Assembly (NCBI RefSeq): GCF_042675965.1
Contig: NZ_JBHTKJ010000063.1
Location: 1 to 35,355, forward strand
DNA from: Virgibacillus_R byunsanensis
Lineage (GTDB): Bacteria > Bacillota > Bacilli > Bacillales > Amphibacillaceae
Reading direction: 5' to 3'
DNA length: 35,355 nucleotides
Part shown: positions 24,216 through 32,808 of the stretch, piece after piece
Layout of the letters: the number at the start of each line of letters is the position of its first letter
Numbering within the stretch: the stretch's first letter is position 1
The notes under the pieces: generated by a model
What the model was told of the DNA's origin: nothing
The model's database searches: none
The model's input: only the letters and a program-made list of their open reading frames with translations
Translations under genes and position numbers: made by a program

Positions 24216-25944
24216 TATTTAAAAGTTCATCTTCGATAGCTTGCCATTTTTTCCGGTGCCATTCCATGTTTGTAGTCCGATCTGTTTTAACTTCAATGAC
24301 CGACAGACCCTTATAAGAATAGCTAGAGTATAGAATATCTTTTAAATCTGTCTCCGTTGAGACTGATGTATAGTTGCCTCCATACATTTCAATTGCCTGT
24401 TGAAACTCGATATCGATTGGTGTGCCAAATAATGCTTCAAAATGTTTCTTGTTATCTACTTGTGGTAAAAACGAAAAGATCCCACCACCATTATTATTAA
24501 TTAATAGAATGGTTATGTTAATACTATATTGTTTTGCTGTTAATAAACCATTCAAATCATGGAAAAAAGACAAATCTCCAAGAAGCAAAGTCACGTGCTT
24601 GCCCTTAGTAGCAGCTCCAAGTCCACTAGATACCATCCCATCAATACCGTTGGCACCGCGATTAGCCAATACAGTTATATCTTTAGGTGTTGTCATAAAA
24701 AATGTATCCAGATCTCTTACAGCCATACTGTTGCCAACATACAAACTACCATTTTCAGGAATTACCTCTACTAAACACCGTACCGCTTCACCTTCAGTAA
24801 GTAAACCTTCATCCTTCGTTAATAAATGATTCTTTGCAACACGATTCATGGTTTGCCATTTTTGTAACCAACTAGGATCAATGTTCAAGCTAATGGATGA
24901 ATTTATTAGATCATTACAAAGCAAACTAGGATCGGCATAAATGAACTCCGTTGTGTTTCCAGCTGGTTCTCTATATCCTGCATGGTGTTCCACTATAAAT
25001 TGTAATGCATGTTTATGTTCTTTCACGTAAAAGAGGTAAGCTTTTGATACTGGCATGGCACCAAAACGAATAATAAAATCCGGTTCCAATGCTTTACGGA
25101 TTTCCTCATTACGGAAAAAGGCATCATAACCTTCCATAATCTGATCCTTATCGTGTTCACCAGATCGAATTTGTGATAACGGATCTGCTAATATTGGCAG
25201 ACCCCATTTGGACGCCAACTGAACGATAGTTTCTGTTAACAATTTATCCATCTGAGGACCACAAACGATTACCCCTTTTTGCTTCGATTGAAGCTTTTTC
25301 ATGAGTGAATTCAGTTGTTGCTCATGCAGCTTCTTAGTACCTTGAAATGTTGGACTATAAGACTGTCCTGTATCTTCCCCCCATAAATCAGGTAGTGAAA
25401 AGTCTGGAATCAGTGGTTCACGAAATGGGAGATTTAAATGTACTACTCCCGCGTTTCCCTCTTGTGAGAGAAATACTGCACGTGATGCTTTGCTTCTGAC
25501 GTAATTCAACATTTTCGGACTCGCTTCTGGTAAAGCCATTTCCTGAAACCATTTCACATAATCTCCGTATAATTTGATTTGTTCAATTGCCTGCGGTGCA
25601 CCAACATCACGTAATTCATGTGGTCGATCAGCAGTTAAAACAATTAACGGAACCCTGCTATAATGAGCTTCCACAATAGCTGGGAAATAATTGGCAGCTG
25701 CTGTTCCAGAAGTACACACTAAAGCAACTGCTCGCTTCGTTTGTTTTGCCATTCCTAATGCAAAAAAAGCAGCAGACCGTTCATCAATGATTACCCACTC
25801 ATTCATATCAGGATGTTCTATTACAGTCATCGCAAGCGCAGTCGATCTAGATCCTGGTGAAATTACTACATCCGTTACCCCGTTTTTAGAAAGCTCGTCA
25901 ACAAAATTTGCTGTATACCTTGTCAATACCTCTGTATGGTTCAT
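24205..25944 (-). CDS. menD: SEPHCHC synthase
   Basis: This thiamine-diphosphate enzyme joins isochorismate and 2-oxoglutarate in menaquinone synthesis. It has 579 aa. The N-terminal VVISPGSRSTALAM (about residue 26) and DERSAAFFALG with the catalytic Glu, and the C-terminal ThDP motif GDLSFFHDLNGLL ending NNNGGGIF (about residues 440-470), are typical. Its ATG overlaps the menF stop as ATGA, indicating translational coupling. The middle domain (about 190-340) is the usual variable linker domain. Confidence 0.96.
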   Translation of the reverse strand: MNHTEVLTRYTANFVDELSKNGVTDVVISPGSRSTALAMTVIEHPDMNEWVIIDERSAAFFALGMAKQTKRAVALVCTSGTAAANYFPAIVEAHYSRVPLIVLTADRPHELRDVGAPQAIEQIKLYGDYVKWFQEMALPEASPKMLNYVRSKASRAVFLSQEGNAGVVHLNLPFREPLIPDFSLPDLWGEDTGQSYSPTFQGTKKLHEQQLNSLMKKLQSKQKGVIVCGPQMDKLLTETIVQLASKWGLPILADPLSQIRSGEHDKDQIMEGYDAFFRNEEIRKALEPDFIIRFGAMPVSKAYLFYVKEHKHALQFIVEHHAGYREPAGNTTEFIYADPSLLCNDLINSSISLNIDPSWLQKWQTMNRVAKNHLLTKDEGLLTEGEAVRCLVEVIPENGSLYVGNSMAVRDLDTFFMTTPKDITVLANRGANGIDGMVSSGLGAATKGKHVTLLLGDLSFFHDLNGLLTAKQYSINITILLINNNGGGIFSFLPQVDNKKHFEALFGTPIDIEFQQAIEMYGGNYTSVSTETDLKDILYSSYSYKGLSVIEVKTDRTTNMEWHRKKWQAIEDELLNSEE

Positions 25945-27332
25945 AGCTTTTCTCCTAAAACTGATAGCATTGGTAAAAACTTTACATTCGTCTCTTCGTA
26001 TTCTGCTTGTGGATCAGAGTCCTTAACTACTCCACACCCAGCAAACAATGAAATTTCATCCCCTTGAATTAATCCAGAACGAATACCTACAGCAAATTCG
26101 CCATTTTGGTTACTGTCTAACCAACCAATTGGTGCACCATACCTGCCTCGATCTAACAATTCATGTTCGCGGATAAAGGCAAGTGATTTCTCTCTAGGAA
26201 CCCCACCAAGAGCAGGTGTTGGGTGTAACTGTTTAACAATATCAAAAATACTGTGCCCATTTTTTAATGTAGCAGTTACAGGTGTATATAAATGCTGTAA
26301 ATTTTTTAGTGGATAAATAACCGGCTCTTTTGGTACAACAACATTATAGCAGTAACCTTCAATTGCATCTTTTATCATACTTACAACAAATTCATGCTCG
26401 TTACGGTTCTTCTCATCATGTAGTAAATTATAACTCATCTTATCATCTTCTTGTTTAGTTTTACCGCGTGGAGCTGTACCTGCCAAACATGTAGATAATA
26501 GTTGCTTATTCTCAAGTTTGACTAAACGCTCTGGTGTTGTCCCAATAAAACAATCACCGTCACTTTCGATTGCAAAAACATAACTATTTGGTTGTGTGGT
26601 GATGAGCCTATCTAACATAACTCCAATTTCCGCTTCTTTCGTTAGCTTTAAGCGCATTTCACGTGCAAGAACTATCTTTTCTACTTCGCTATGCTTAATC
26701 TGTTCAGTAGCCATCTGTACACTTTCTTTCCATTTATCAGGTTCTATTTCTTTTTTTGATTTGATAGCAGCACCTTCTGGAAGTTGTTCAGTGTACGTTA
26801 ACAAAGTATGTTCCATTCGTCTTAATTCATTTGTAAGTTGTAGTGAATGATCTTCTTTGTTTACTCTAACATTTACAGTAAAGTAAAATGTATTATCACT
26901 CTTAGTTAATATGAACTCAGGGATAGTAAAAGAACTATGGTTAAATTTCTTCCACAAGAAGGATTTTGGCTTTGTTGGATCAAACGACATACCACCATGC
27001 GCTAACAACCCTGTACCAGGAACCTGATATGAATTATGAATAATAGCTTTATCAACTATTTTCTGCCATTGTTTTTCTGTATGATGGAAACGATCTTTAT
27101 CTGTATCGATTTTATAAGCATTTCCAATTCCAACAATATAAAAATCCTCTGCGGTACTCGTCCAAAACGTTCGATCTTTTGACATATATTTTGCTGCTTC
27201 AAAAAACTGAATTGGATTGATTTCATCTACTTCTTTTGTATAACTAATAAGTTGTACAGTTTCATCAGTCTTGGCCTTATCAATAGCTTTATCTAGTAAA
27301 GTCTCTATAATTTCTTCTTTAAGTTTAATCAT
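25941..27332 (-). CDS. menF: Isochorismate synthase
   Basis: The first committed enzyme of menaquinone synthesis, converting chorismate to isochorismate. It has 463 aa. The chorismate-binding half shows EKIVLAREM (about residue 215), GTTPERLVKLE (about residue 259), STCLAGTAPRGKT and HPTPALGGVPREKSLAFI (about residue 374). RGRYGAPIGWLD is typical of the family. GGAGG lies 8 nt before the ATG. First gene of the minus-strand cluster; divergent from menA across 170 nt. Confidence 0.95.
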   Translation of the reverse strand: MIKLKEEIIETLLDKAIDKAKTDETVQLISYTKEVDEINPIQFFEAAKYMSKDRTFWTSTAEDFYIVGIGNAYKIDTDKDRFHHTEKQWQKIVDKAIIHNSYQVPGTGLLAHGGMSFDPTKPKSFLWKKFNHSSFTIPEFILTKSDNTFYFTVNVRVNKEDHSLQLTNELRRMEHTLLTYTEQLPEGAAIKSKKEIEPDKWKESVQMATEQIKHSEVEKIVLAREMRLKLTKEAEIGVMLDRLITTQPNSYVFAIESDGDCFIGTTPERLVKLENKQLLSTCLAGTAPRGKTKQEDDKMSYNLLHDEKNRNEHEFVVSMIKDAIEGYCYNVVVPKEPVIYPLKNLQHLYTPVTATLKNGHSIFDIVKQLHPTPALGGVPREKSLAFIREHELLDRGRYGAPIGWLDSNQNGEFAVGIRSGLIQGDEISLFAGCGVVKDSDPQAEYEETNVKFLPMLSVLGEKL

Positions 27333-27438
27333 ATATATAAACCTCCGTTACACTAACAAATCACAAACATCCATTTCTATTTTATTCTGTTTTCAATTGT
27401 TTCTCAAGGAAAGGGAATATTTTTATCAAATTTGATAA

Positions 27439-27467
27439 TTGACACCCCCCAACTAATTGCCTAAACT
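27439..27467 (+). promoter_or_regulatory. menA promoter
   Basis: TTGACA (27439-27444), 17-nt spacer, TAAACT (27462-27467), about 36 nt before the menA start. The spacing is ideal but the -10 is only four of six. Confidence 0.5.
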
Positions 27468-27502
27468 TAATATGATATGAAGTGATTTAGGAGGAAACAT
27501 CT

Positions 27503-28438
27503 ATGCAATCAATCAATAAAATAAATGTAAAACAAGCTCTTAATGAGCGTGATGGCTTTCAAGTTTGGTGGCGTCTATTACGCCCCCATACATTAACAGC
27601 ATCCTTTGTACCAGTCTTTGTCGGTACCATGCTCGCTTATACCAATGGACCATTAAATATATTTTTATTTTTGGCTATGCTCCTTGCATCCATGCTAATC
27701 CAATCAGCAACGAATATGTTTAATGAATATTACGATTATGCACGTGGATTAGATACGGAAGACTCAGTCGGGATAGGCGGGACTATTGTGCGTGATGGAA
27801 TATCAGCAAAAACGGTCCTATACTTAGCCATATCATTTTTTAGTATTGCTATTATACTTGGTGTTTATATAAGTATCGCATCCAGCTGGTGGATTGCTGT
27901 TATTGGGCTAGTTTGCATGCTGTTTGGTTACTTGTATACAGGAGGCCCTTTGCCTATCGCATATACCCCGTTTGGTGAATTATTCGCTGGCTTTTTTATG
28001 GGTACTGTTATTATAGGTATTAGTTATTTTATCCAAACGTTAACGTTAACAGCCAACGTGATATGGGTATCTATTCCAATAGCAATTTTTATCGGAAGTA
28101 TTATGCTAGCAAACAATATCCGCGATTTAGATGGAGACAAAGAAAATGGTCGTAAAACAATCGCAATTCTACTCGGAAGAAAAAATGCCATTCGTTTTTT
28201 AGCATTATTATTTATATTAGCTTACGGTTACACTGCACTTTTTGTTGCAACCGGTATTTTACCCTTATGGTCTCTCATAACAATTATTACGATACCAAAA
28301 GCAAAAAATGTTATCCTGAATTTCAAAGGAAAAACAGAACCAATTGAAATGATGCCAGCAATGGTCGCAACAGGAAAAACAAACACCATGTATGGTTTTT
28401 TGCTAGGTATATCACTACTAATTAGTAAATTTATTTAG
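27503..28438 (+). CDS. menA: 1,4-Dihydroxy-2-naphthoate polyprenyltransferase
   Basis: This 311-aa integral membrane UbiA-family enzyme attaches the prenyl tail to DHNA. About eight to nine hydrophobic helices are visible. The first acidic motif is NMFNEYYDYARGLDTED (about residues 73-89) and the second NNIRDLDGDKENG (about residue 200); both are conserved Mg-diphosphate binding sites. AGGAGG precedes the ATG. The gene is divergent from menF and followed by menI. An 88-nt repeat starts at the A of its TAG stop codon, so the insertion just reaches the end of the reading frame. Confidence 0.96.
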   Translation: MQSINKINVKQALNERDGFQVWWRLLRPHTLTASFVPVFVGTMLAYTNGPLNIFLFLAMLLASMLIQSATNMFNEYYDYARGLDTEDSVGIGGTIVRDGISAKTVLYLAISFFSIAIILGVYISIASSWWIAVIGLVCMLFGYLYTGGPLPIAYTPFGELFAGFFMGTVIIGISYFIQTLTLTANVIWVSIPIAIFIGSIMLANNIRDLDGDKENGRKTIAILLGRKNAIRFLALLFILAYGYTALFVATGILPLWSLITIITIPKAKNVILNFKGKTEPIEMMPAMVATGKTNTMYGFLLGISLLISKFI

Positions 28439-28521
28439 AAAACTTGGCTTATCGCCTTAATGGCGAAAGCCTAAATTGCACTTATGTAGATAAGAAAGTT
28501 TTATACTTTCCTATCTACCTA
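28437..28521 (+). repeat. 88-nt two-hairpin repeat, copy R2
   Basis: Starts AGAAAACTTGGCTTATCGCC at the menA stop. Hairpin 1 is GGCTTATCGCC/GGCGAAAGCC. Hairpin 2 is GTAGATAAGAAAG, loop TTTTATA, CTTTCCTATCTAC. It ends about 19 nt before the menI ATG and fills the menA-menI gap. Confidence 0.85.
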
Positions 28522-28539
28522 GATAGGGGAATGGATACA

Positions 28540-28926
28540 ATGGAATATGAAAACACCCTAATGGAAGCATTAGGAATGAAAACAATTTCGTTAGATAAAG
28601 ATTTGGTAGTCATGCAAATGCCTGTCGACAAGCGAACACATCAACCAGCAGGCTTCTTACATGGAGGTGCTACTGTTGCACTTGCCGAAACCGCTGCAAG
28701 TATTGGAGCTTACGTAAATGTTGATTCCCAAGAGGTAAATGTATTCGGTATAGAAATTAATGCAAACCATGTCAGAAATAAAAAAGATGGCATTGTAACA
28801 GCAAATGCCAGACCACTGCACATTGGTAGAACAACAATGGTATGGGATATTCAAATAGTAGATGAAGAAGAAAAGCTAATATGTGTTTCAAGATGTACAA
28901 TTGGGGTAGTGTCTAGTAAGAGATAG
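28540..28926 (+). CDS. menI: DHNA-CoA thioesterase (MenI / YuxO-like hotdog protein)
   Basis: The protein is 128 aa from the chosen ATG, a PaaI-type 4HBT hotdog thioesterase. PAGFLHGGATVALAETAAS (about residues 37-55) holds the catalytic Glu, with INANHVR and HIGRTTMVWDI following. Closest match recalled is B. subtilis YuxO (MenI), which hydrolyses DHNA-CoA to DHNA. A longer frame from 28444 would be translated from the repeat and has no ribosome site, whereas AGGGG lies about 10 nt before the ATG at 28540. Next to menA, its pathway successor. An FMN riboswitch downstream points antisense to it. Confidence 0.88.
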   Translation: MEYENTLMEALGMKTISLDKDLVVMQMPVDKRTHQPAGFLHGGATVALAETAASIGAYVNVDSQEVNVFGIEINANHVRNKKDGIVTANARPLHIGRTTMVWDIQIVDEEEKLICVSRCTIGVVSSKR

Positions 28927-29040
28927 TTATTAGAGCGTTATGTCTAAAACAATCATCTTACTAAGGAAACCGTTCTTCACCTTCAATTGATTCACTCTCG
29001 TGATAATGGAAAGCTATTCCTAATACTTTTAATACACACA

Positions 29041-29076
29041 AAACCCTAAAGCCTAATCGGGGCTTTAGGGTTTATT
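29041..29076. terminator. Hairpin terminator between menI and the FMN riboswitch
   Basis: AAACCCTAAAGCC pairs with GGCTTTAGGGTTT over a short loop. T-rich tails exist on both sides (TTTTGTGTG on minus, TTTATTTC on plus). It can end menI and serve as the riboswitch expression platform. Confidence 0.8.
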
Positions 29077-29118
29077 TCATAGGAAAACAGAGGCGTAGAA
29101 TGCACCAATTTCCGGCTC

Positions 29119-29265
29119 AGCATCTTCTCCCATCCAGACTGTAACTGTCAGCCCCGGACTTACACCAGGTCAACCTCTTAGCAAAATGCATTGCGGGTCA
29201 CGGACTTAGAACATAAAATGTTCATCAACGTCAGTCGGGAATTTCACCCTGCCATGAAGATGGAA
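29119..29265 (-). promoter_or_regulatory. FMN riboswitch (RFN element), orphan
   Basis: On the minus strand the aptamer reads ATCTTCatGGCAGGGTGAAA, then TTCCCGAC at its 5' end, and GTCTGGATGGGAGAAGATGC at its 3' end, the invariant blocks of the FMN riboswitch. A -10 TATAAT (29289-29294) lies about 24 nt upstream; the -35 is weak. A terminator follows at 29041-29076. No riboflavin gene follows: the next 110 nt are non-coding and then menI and menA are on the opposite strand. Confidence 0.93.
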
Positions 29266-29341
29266 TCGATATATTATTGTCAACTTATATTATACAATGA
29301 TTTGAATAATTTAAAAAAAAATTGGCTTTCTAACCACTAAA

Positions 29342-30397
29342 TTAATCCTCTAATGGATTTAAACTTTCCTTGCCTGTCAAATCAGCAATCATCGTTACTA
29401 GAAGTTCTATCTCCTCTTCCATATCTTTAAGACTTGCTGTTTCTACAGGAGAATGCATATAACGAAGTGGTAACGAAACAAGAGATACCGGTACCCCACG
29501 TCCTGTTAAACGCATTTTATCTGCATCAGTACCTGTCATGCGTGGTGTTAATTCATATTGTACTTTCATATCTAATTTTCTAGCAGTACTTTCCAGTAGC
29601 TTATTTATTTTTATATTGATTGGCGCACCCTTTGCTAGAACTGGACCGTATTCTAATTTAATATCCCCGTGCTTATTTTTATTTACACCGGGGTAATCCG
29701 TAGAAAATGTAACATCACAGGCAATTGCCATCGTAGGCTCAATACCTGCAGCTGCAAAGTAAGCACCACCCATATTCGTTTCCTCATTAACCGTACTTGC
29801 AGCATATACTCCTACATGACATCCCTTTTCAGCCAAGCGTTTAAGGACCTCAGCGATGATAAAAGCTCCTGTCCGATTATCTAGGCCTCGCCCAGAAATG
29901 TAACGATCCATCAAAACCTCAGGTTCCGTTTTATATACAGCTAAATCTCCAATCTGTATATTTTTTTCCGCTTCTTCCTTTGATTTATAACCACAATCGA
30001 TAAATAAATCTTCTAAACCGAAATCGTTTTTTAATCCACCATGATGTTGTGCGTTCACACCAATTACCCCTGTAACGACGCTACGAAAGCCTAACACTGT
30101 AACCTTCATCCCTACTGCCGCTTTAGGATTAATGCCACCCATCTTATCAAAGTGTAAAAAACCTTGATCATCAATCCGGTTTACAATAAGTGCAATCTCA
30201 TCACAATGTCCTGCTAATAATACTTTAAAGTCAGCGTCTGGATTGAGCACTCCGATCGCATTCCCTGCATGGTCGGTTCTAATTTCATCAGCAAAATCCT
30301 TTACATAATTAATCCACTTTTTTTGAATCTCCATCTCATTACTTGATGGAGATGGTGTATGTAATAGTTCTAATAAAAATTCTCTATTTTTTTCCAT
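29342..30397 (-). CDS. ytoP: M42 family metallo-aminopeptidase (YtoP/FrvX-like)
   Basis: A 351-aa cytosolic zinc aminopeptidase, length as for B. subtilis YtoP. Metal and catalytic motifs are LLAGHCDEIALIV (about residue 61), SGRGLDNRTGA (about residue 167), VNEETNMGGAYFAA (about residues 200-213; catalytic Glu) and ACDVTFSTD (about residue 221). The late His is in RYMHSPVE. The GTG two codons upstream (30403) has only 4 nt from GGAGG; the ATG at 30397 has 10 nt and is preferred. Probable roles are peptide trimming and amino acid salvage. Confidence 0.9.
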   Translation of the reverse strand: MEKNREFLLELLHTPSPSSNEMEIQKKWINYVKDFADEIRTDHAGNAIGVLNPDADFKVLLAGHCDEIALIVNRIDDQGFLHFDKMGGINPKAAVGMKVTVLGFRSVVTGVIGVNAQHHGGLKNDFGLEDLFIDCGYKSKEEAEKNIQIGDLAVYKTEPEVLMDRYISGRGLDNRTGAFIIAEVLKRLAEKGCHVGVYAASTVNEETNMGGAYFAAAGIEPTMAIACDVTFSTDYPGVNKNKHGDIKLEYGPVLAKGAPINIKINKLLESTARKLDMKVQYELTPRMTGTDADKMRLTGRGVPVSLVSLPLRYMHSPVETASLKDMEEEIELLVTMIADLTGKESLNPLED

Positions 30398-30538
30398 TAC
30401 CACTTATCCTCCTTTGGTAAAGTCTTTATTAAACGTACTACAATGATACCAATTTTTCCAAAATAGAGCACTTTTGTTTACGGAAAGACGCCTCACCGGT
30501 AGACTTAAATAGAGAGTATAGAGAGGGAGTGTATCATA

Positions 30539-31093
30539 ATGGATCTAAATCAATGGTACGATAAAGGTATGTCGCCTGATACATATATTGAATCTATGGA
30601 AAAACACAAAGAAAACCTACTACATGTCTTTGATCACTTTACACCTCCAGAAGATGAAGCATTTTTTCGAACATTGAAAATGAAGCGTATACGTGTGATT
30701 GCCCTAACAGAGGATTGGTGTGGAGATGCGATGGTAAACATTCCAATATTGCTTCATATTTCAGAAAAAGCTAATATACCAGTCCGTATGCTTCTTCGTG
30801 ATAGCAACTTAGAACTAATGGATCAATACTTAACGAATGGAAAAGCACGTTCTATTCCAATTTTCATTTTTATAGACGAGGATGGCAAGGAGGTCGCCAA
30901 ATGGGGGCCTAGGGCTGAAAAAGTCCAACAATTTATTAATCAATCACGTAAAAGTCTTCCATCAGAGGAGGCAGATGACTATCAGGAAAAAGTTAAAGAA
31001 ATGTTAATGTTTATGACAAAATCATTTCGTGATAATACCGATTTTTGGGAAGAAATTTACAACAGTATAAAACAAACACTTATAAAGGTTTAA
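30539..31093 (+). CDS. Thioredoxin-like protein (Thioredoxin_9 type)
   Basis: The protein is 184 aa and cytosolic, with no signal peptide. The thioredoxin fold is seen in IRVIALTEDWCGDAMVNIPI (about residues 51-70) and GKARSIPIFIFIDEDGKEV with the cis-Pro (about residue 105). The usual CXXC is replaced by WCGDA, leaving only the first Cys, so it is probably not a normal dithiol oxidoreductase. GAGGGAG lies about 9 nt before the ATG. Monocistronic with its own terminator. Exact role unknown. Confidence 0.8.
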   Translation: MDLNQWYDKGMSPDTYIESMEKHKENLLHVFDHFTPPEDEAFFRTLKMKRIRVIALTEDWCGDAMVNIPILLHISEKANIPVRMLLRDSNLELMDQYLTNGKARSIPIFIFIDEDGKEVAKWGPRAEKVQQFINQSRKSLPSEEADDYQEKVKEMLMFMTKSFRDNTDFWEEIYNSIKQTLIKV

Positions 31094-31097
31094 TTTT

Positions 31098-31127
31098 TAA
31101 ACTCACTTAGATTAGTGAGTTTTTTTA
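31098..31127 (+). terminator. Terminator of the thioredoxin-like gene
   Basis: AAACTCACT pairs with AGTGAGTTT over TAGATT, followed by a T run. Confidence 0.88.
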
Positions 31128-31180
31128 TGTTCAGAGGTAATGGTGTATAGCATAACAACTATATTGTCTATACTAAGATT

Positions 31181-31270
31181 AGAAAACTTGGCTTATCGCT
31201 AGGTCTTTATGGGGAAAGCCTAAGTTGCTCTTATGTAGATAAGAAAGTTTTATAGTTTCTTATTTACAAA
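31181..31270 (+). repeat. 88-nt two-hairpin repeat, copy R3
   Basis: Starts AGAAAACTTGGCTTATCG. Second hairpin: GTAGATAAGAAAG, loop TTTTATA, GTTTCTTATTTAC. It lies 33 nt upstream of the yugO start in the same sense as R2. Confidence 0.82.
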
Positions 31271-31303
31271 TAAAAACACAAAATGAAATGTTCAGGTGAC
31301 TTT

Positions 31304-32302
31304 ATGGGTATCGAACTTTTAAAAAATTTATATTTTCGTATTCCGTTAATTCTTAGACTGCTATTAACTATCTTCTTTTTAATGTTCATTTTTGGTATTA
31401 TCATTCATTACATTGAACCTAGACAATTTCCTACTATTTTTGAAGGTATCTGGTGGGCCTTTGTTACTGGGGCGACAGTCGGTTACGGGGATTATGTTCC
31501 ATTGAGCACAGAAGGTAGAATCGTTGCCATACTTCTTATTCTAAGTGGTGGAGGATCCATCATTTTTTATATCTCTACATTATCAAAACTAACTGTTAAT
31601 CGTGAAAACGATTTGTCAGATGGGAAAGTTACTTTCAAAGGTAGTGATCACATCATTTTTATTGGTTGGAATGAACGAACTAGACAGTTAATTGACATGA
31701 TAACGGATAACAATAAAAAAATTCATCTTGTCTTAATTGACAATTCCTTACAGAATATACCCTATAAGCAATACCCACTTCATTTTATAAAGGGGGACCC
31801 AACTGAGGATGTAATACTGGAGAAAGCTAATATTATTTCAGCAAAACGTGTAATTATTACTGCAGATATTTCAAAAAAGGAACGTAAAGCAGATAACTTT
31901 ACTATATTAACAATTGTAACCATAAGAGGAAACAACAAAGACATACCAATTATAGCCGAAATCCTTTCCAATAATCGAGTAGATAATGCCGTACGAGCAG
32001 GTGCAAATACCATTATTCGTTCAAATGATTTCATGAGTACACTACTATTCCACGAGTTATTACGTCTGAAATCCGCGACGCCTTTCGAGGATGTTCTACA
32101 GCTTTTACATAGTCAGCAATTTTGCCATTCGAAAATGCCAGAGGAATTTGTAAATAAGGATTTCTTATACGTTTCTGACCATTTTTCCAAAGAACAACAC
32201 CTTTTAATTGGGTTAATTCGTAATAAAGAATGGATCATGAATCCTCCGCTCGACTTTATACTTGAGAAAGGAGACATTCTAATTACATTAGTAAAGTGGT
32301 AA
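31304..32302 (+). CDS. yugO: Potassium channel with RCK domain (YugO)
   Basis: This 332-aa membrane K+ channel has two transmembrane helices (about residues 16-36 and 72-93) around the pore. The selectivity filter is ATVGYGDYV (about residues 57-64). The cytoplasmic RCK-N Rossmann domain begins HIIFIGWNERTRQLI (about residue 116). B. subtilis YugO is implicated in biofilm potassium signalling. A start at 31283 is possible, but AGGTGA lies 4-5 nt before the ATG at 31304. Its end overlaps convergent yugN by 15 nt. Confidence 0.92.
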   Translation: MGIELLKNLYFRIPLILRLLLTIFFLMFIFGIIIHYIEPRQFPTIFEGIWWAFVTGATVGYGDYVPLSTEGRIVAILLILSGGGSIIFYISTLSKLTVNRENDLSDGKVTFKGSDHIIFIGWNERTRQLIDMITDNNKKIHLVLIDNSLQNIPYKQYPLHFIKGDPTEDVILEKANIISAKRVIITADISKKERKADNFTILTIVTIRGNNKDIPIIAEILSNNRVDNAVRAGANTIIRSNDFMSTLLFHELLRLKSATPFEDVLQLLHSQQFCHSKMPEEFVNKDFLYVSDHFSKEQHLLIGLIRNKEWIMNPPLDFILEKGDILITLVKW

Positions 32303-32698
32303 TATTAAGTTTTCGACCTTTTGCATTAACTTTTTGCCAATATTAATGTATTCATCAGGCACATTTGCGTCTGGGTCAGTTGGTGATTGGAACTGGTCAA
32401 TTGACCCTCTCAGTGCTCCACCTATTCCTTCCTCGTCATAGCCTTTTTCATATTGGTGTGCGAGTAGAAATGGTTTTTCTAAACGTACCGTGACACCTGG
32501 ATAATCCAATGATCCAGCTACAGCGTAAAAAGGTATTCTCAGAAAGTAATAAATCCCTTTATTATCAATTTTTAAATCAAAAAAACCCTTTTCATAATCC
32601 CAATTTGAGCCAATAACAAACCCCTCAGGCTTTAATTTTTCTTCTAAGACATATAATGAATAAATCTTGTCTTCAATTTCTGAATCTAACGGAACCAT
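32288..32698 (-). CDS. yugN: YugN-like family protein
   Basis: The 136-aa protein starts MVPLDSEIEDKIYSLYVLEE. It has internal WDYEKGFFDLKID and YYFLRIPFYAV, and a C-terminal PDANVPDEYINIGKKLMQKV, as in the YugN-like family (PF08868), whose function is unknown. The gene sits beside yugO and pgi as in B. subtilis. AAGGAAGG precedes the ATG. Convergent with yugO; the two 3' ends overlap by 15 nt. Confidence 0.85.
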   Translation of the reverse strand: MVPLDSEIEDKIYSLYVLEEKLKPEGFVIGSNWDYEKGFFDLKIDNKGIYYFLRIPFYAVAGSLDYPGVTVRLEKPFLLAHQYEKGYDEEGIGGALRGSIDQFQSPTDPDANVPDEYINIGKKLMQKVENLILPLY

Positions 32699-32734
32699 AT
32701 ATACCTTCCTTTCATTATCTGCTATTAGTATATT

Positions 32735-32763
32735 TTGCTTGAAATCAAAATTTATGCTAAAAT
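32735..32763 (+). promoter_or_regulatory. yugI promoter
   Basis: TTGCTT (32735-32740), 17-nt spacer, TAAAAT (32758-32763) preceded by TG (extended -10). Confidence 0.5.
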
Positions 32764-32808
32764 GTTTAATTGTGTGAAAAGAATCGAATAGTATAGGAGT
32801 TGTTCAAC

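Noticed and set aside
28444..28539. Longer N-terminus for the MenI-like protein
   Set aside because: It would be translated from the 88-nt repeat, while the family begins near MEYENTLMEALG and a ribosome site precedes that ATG.
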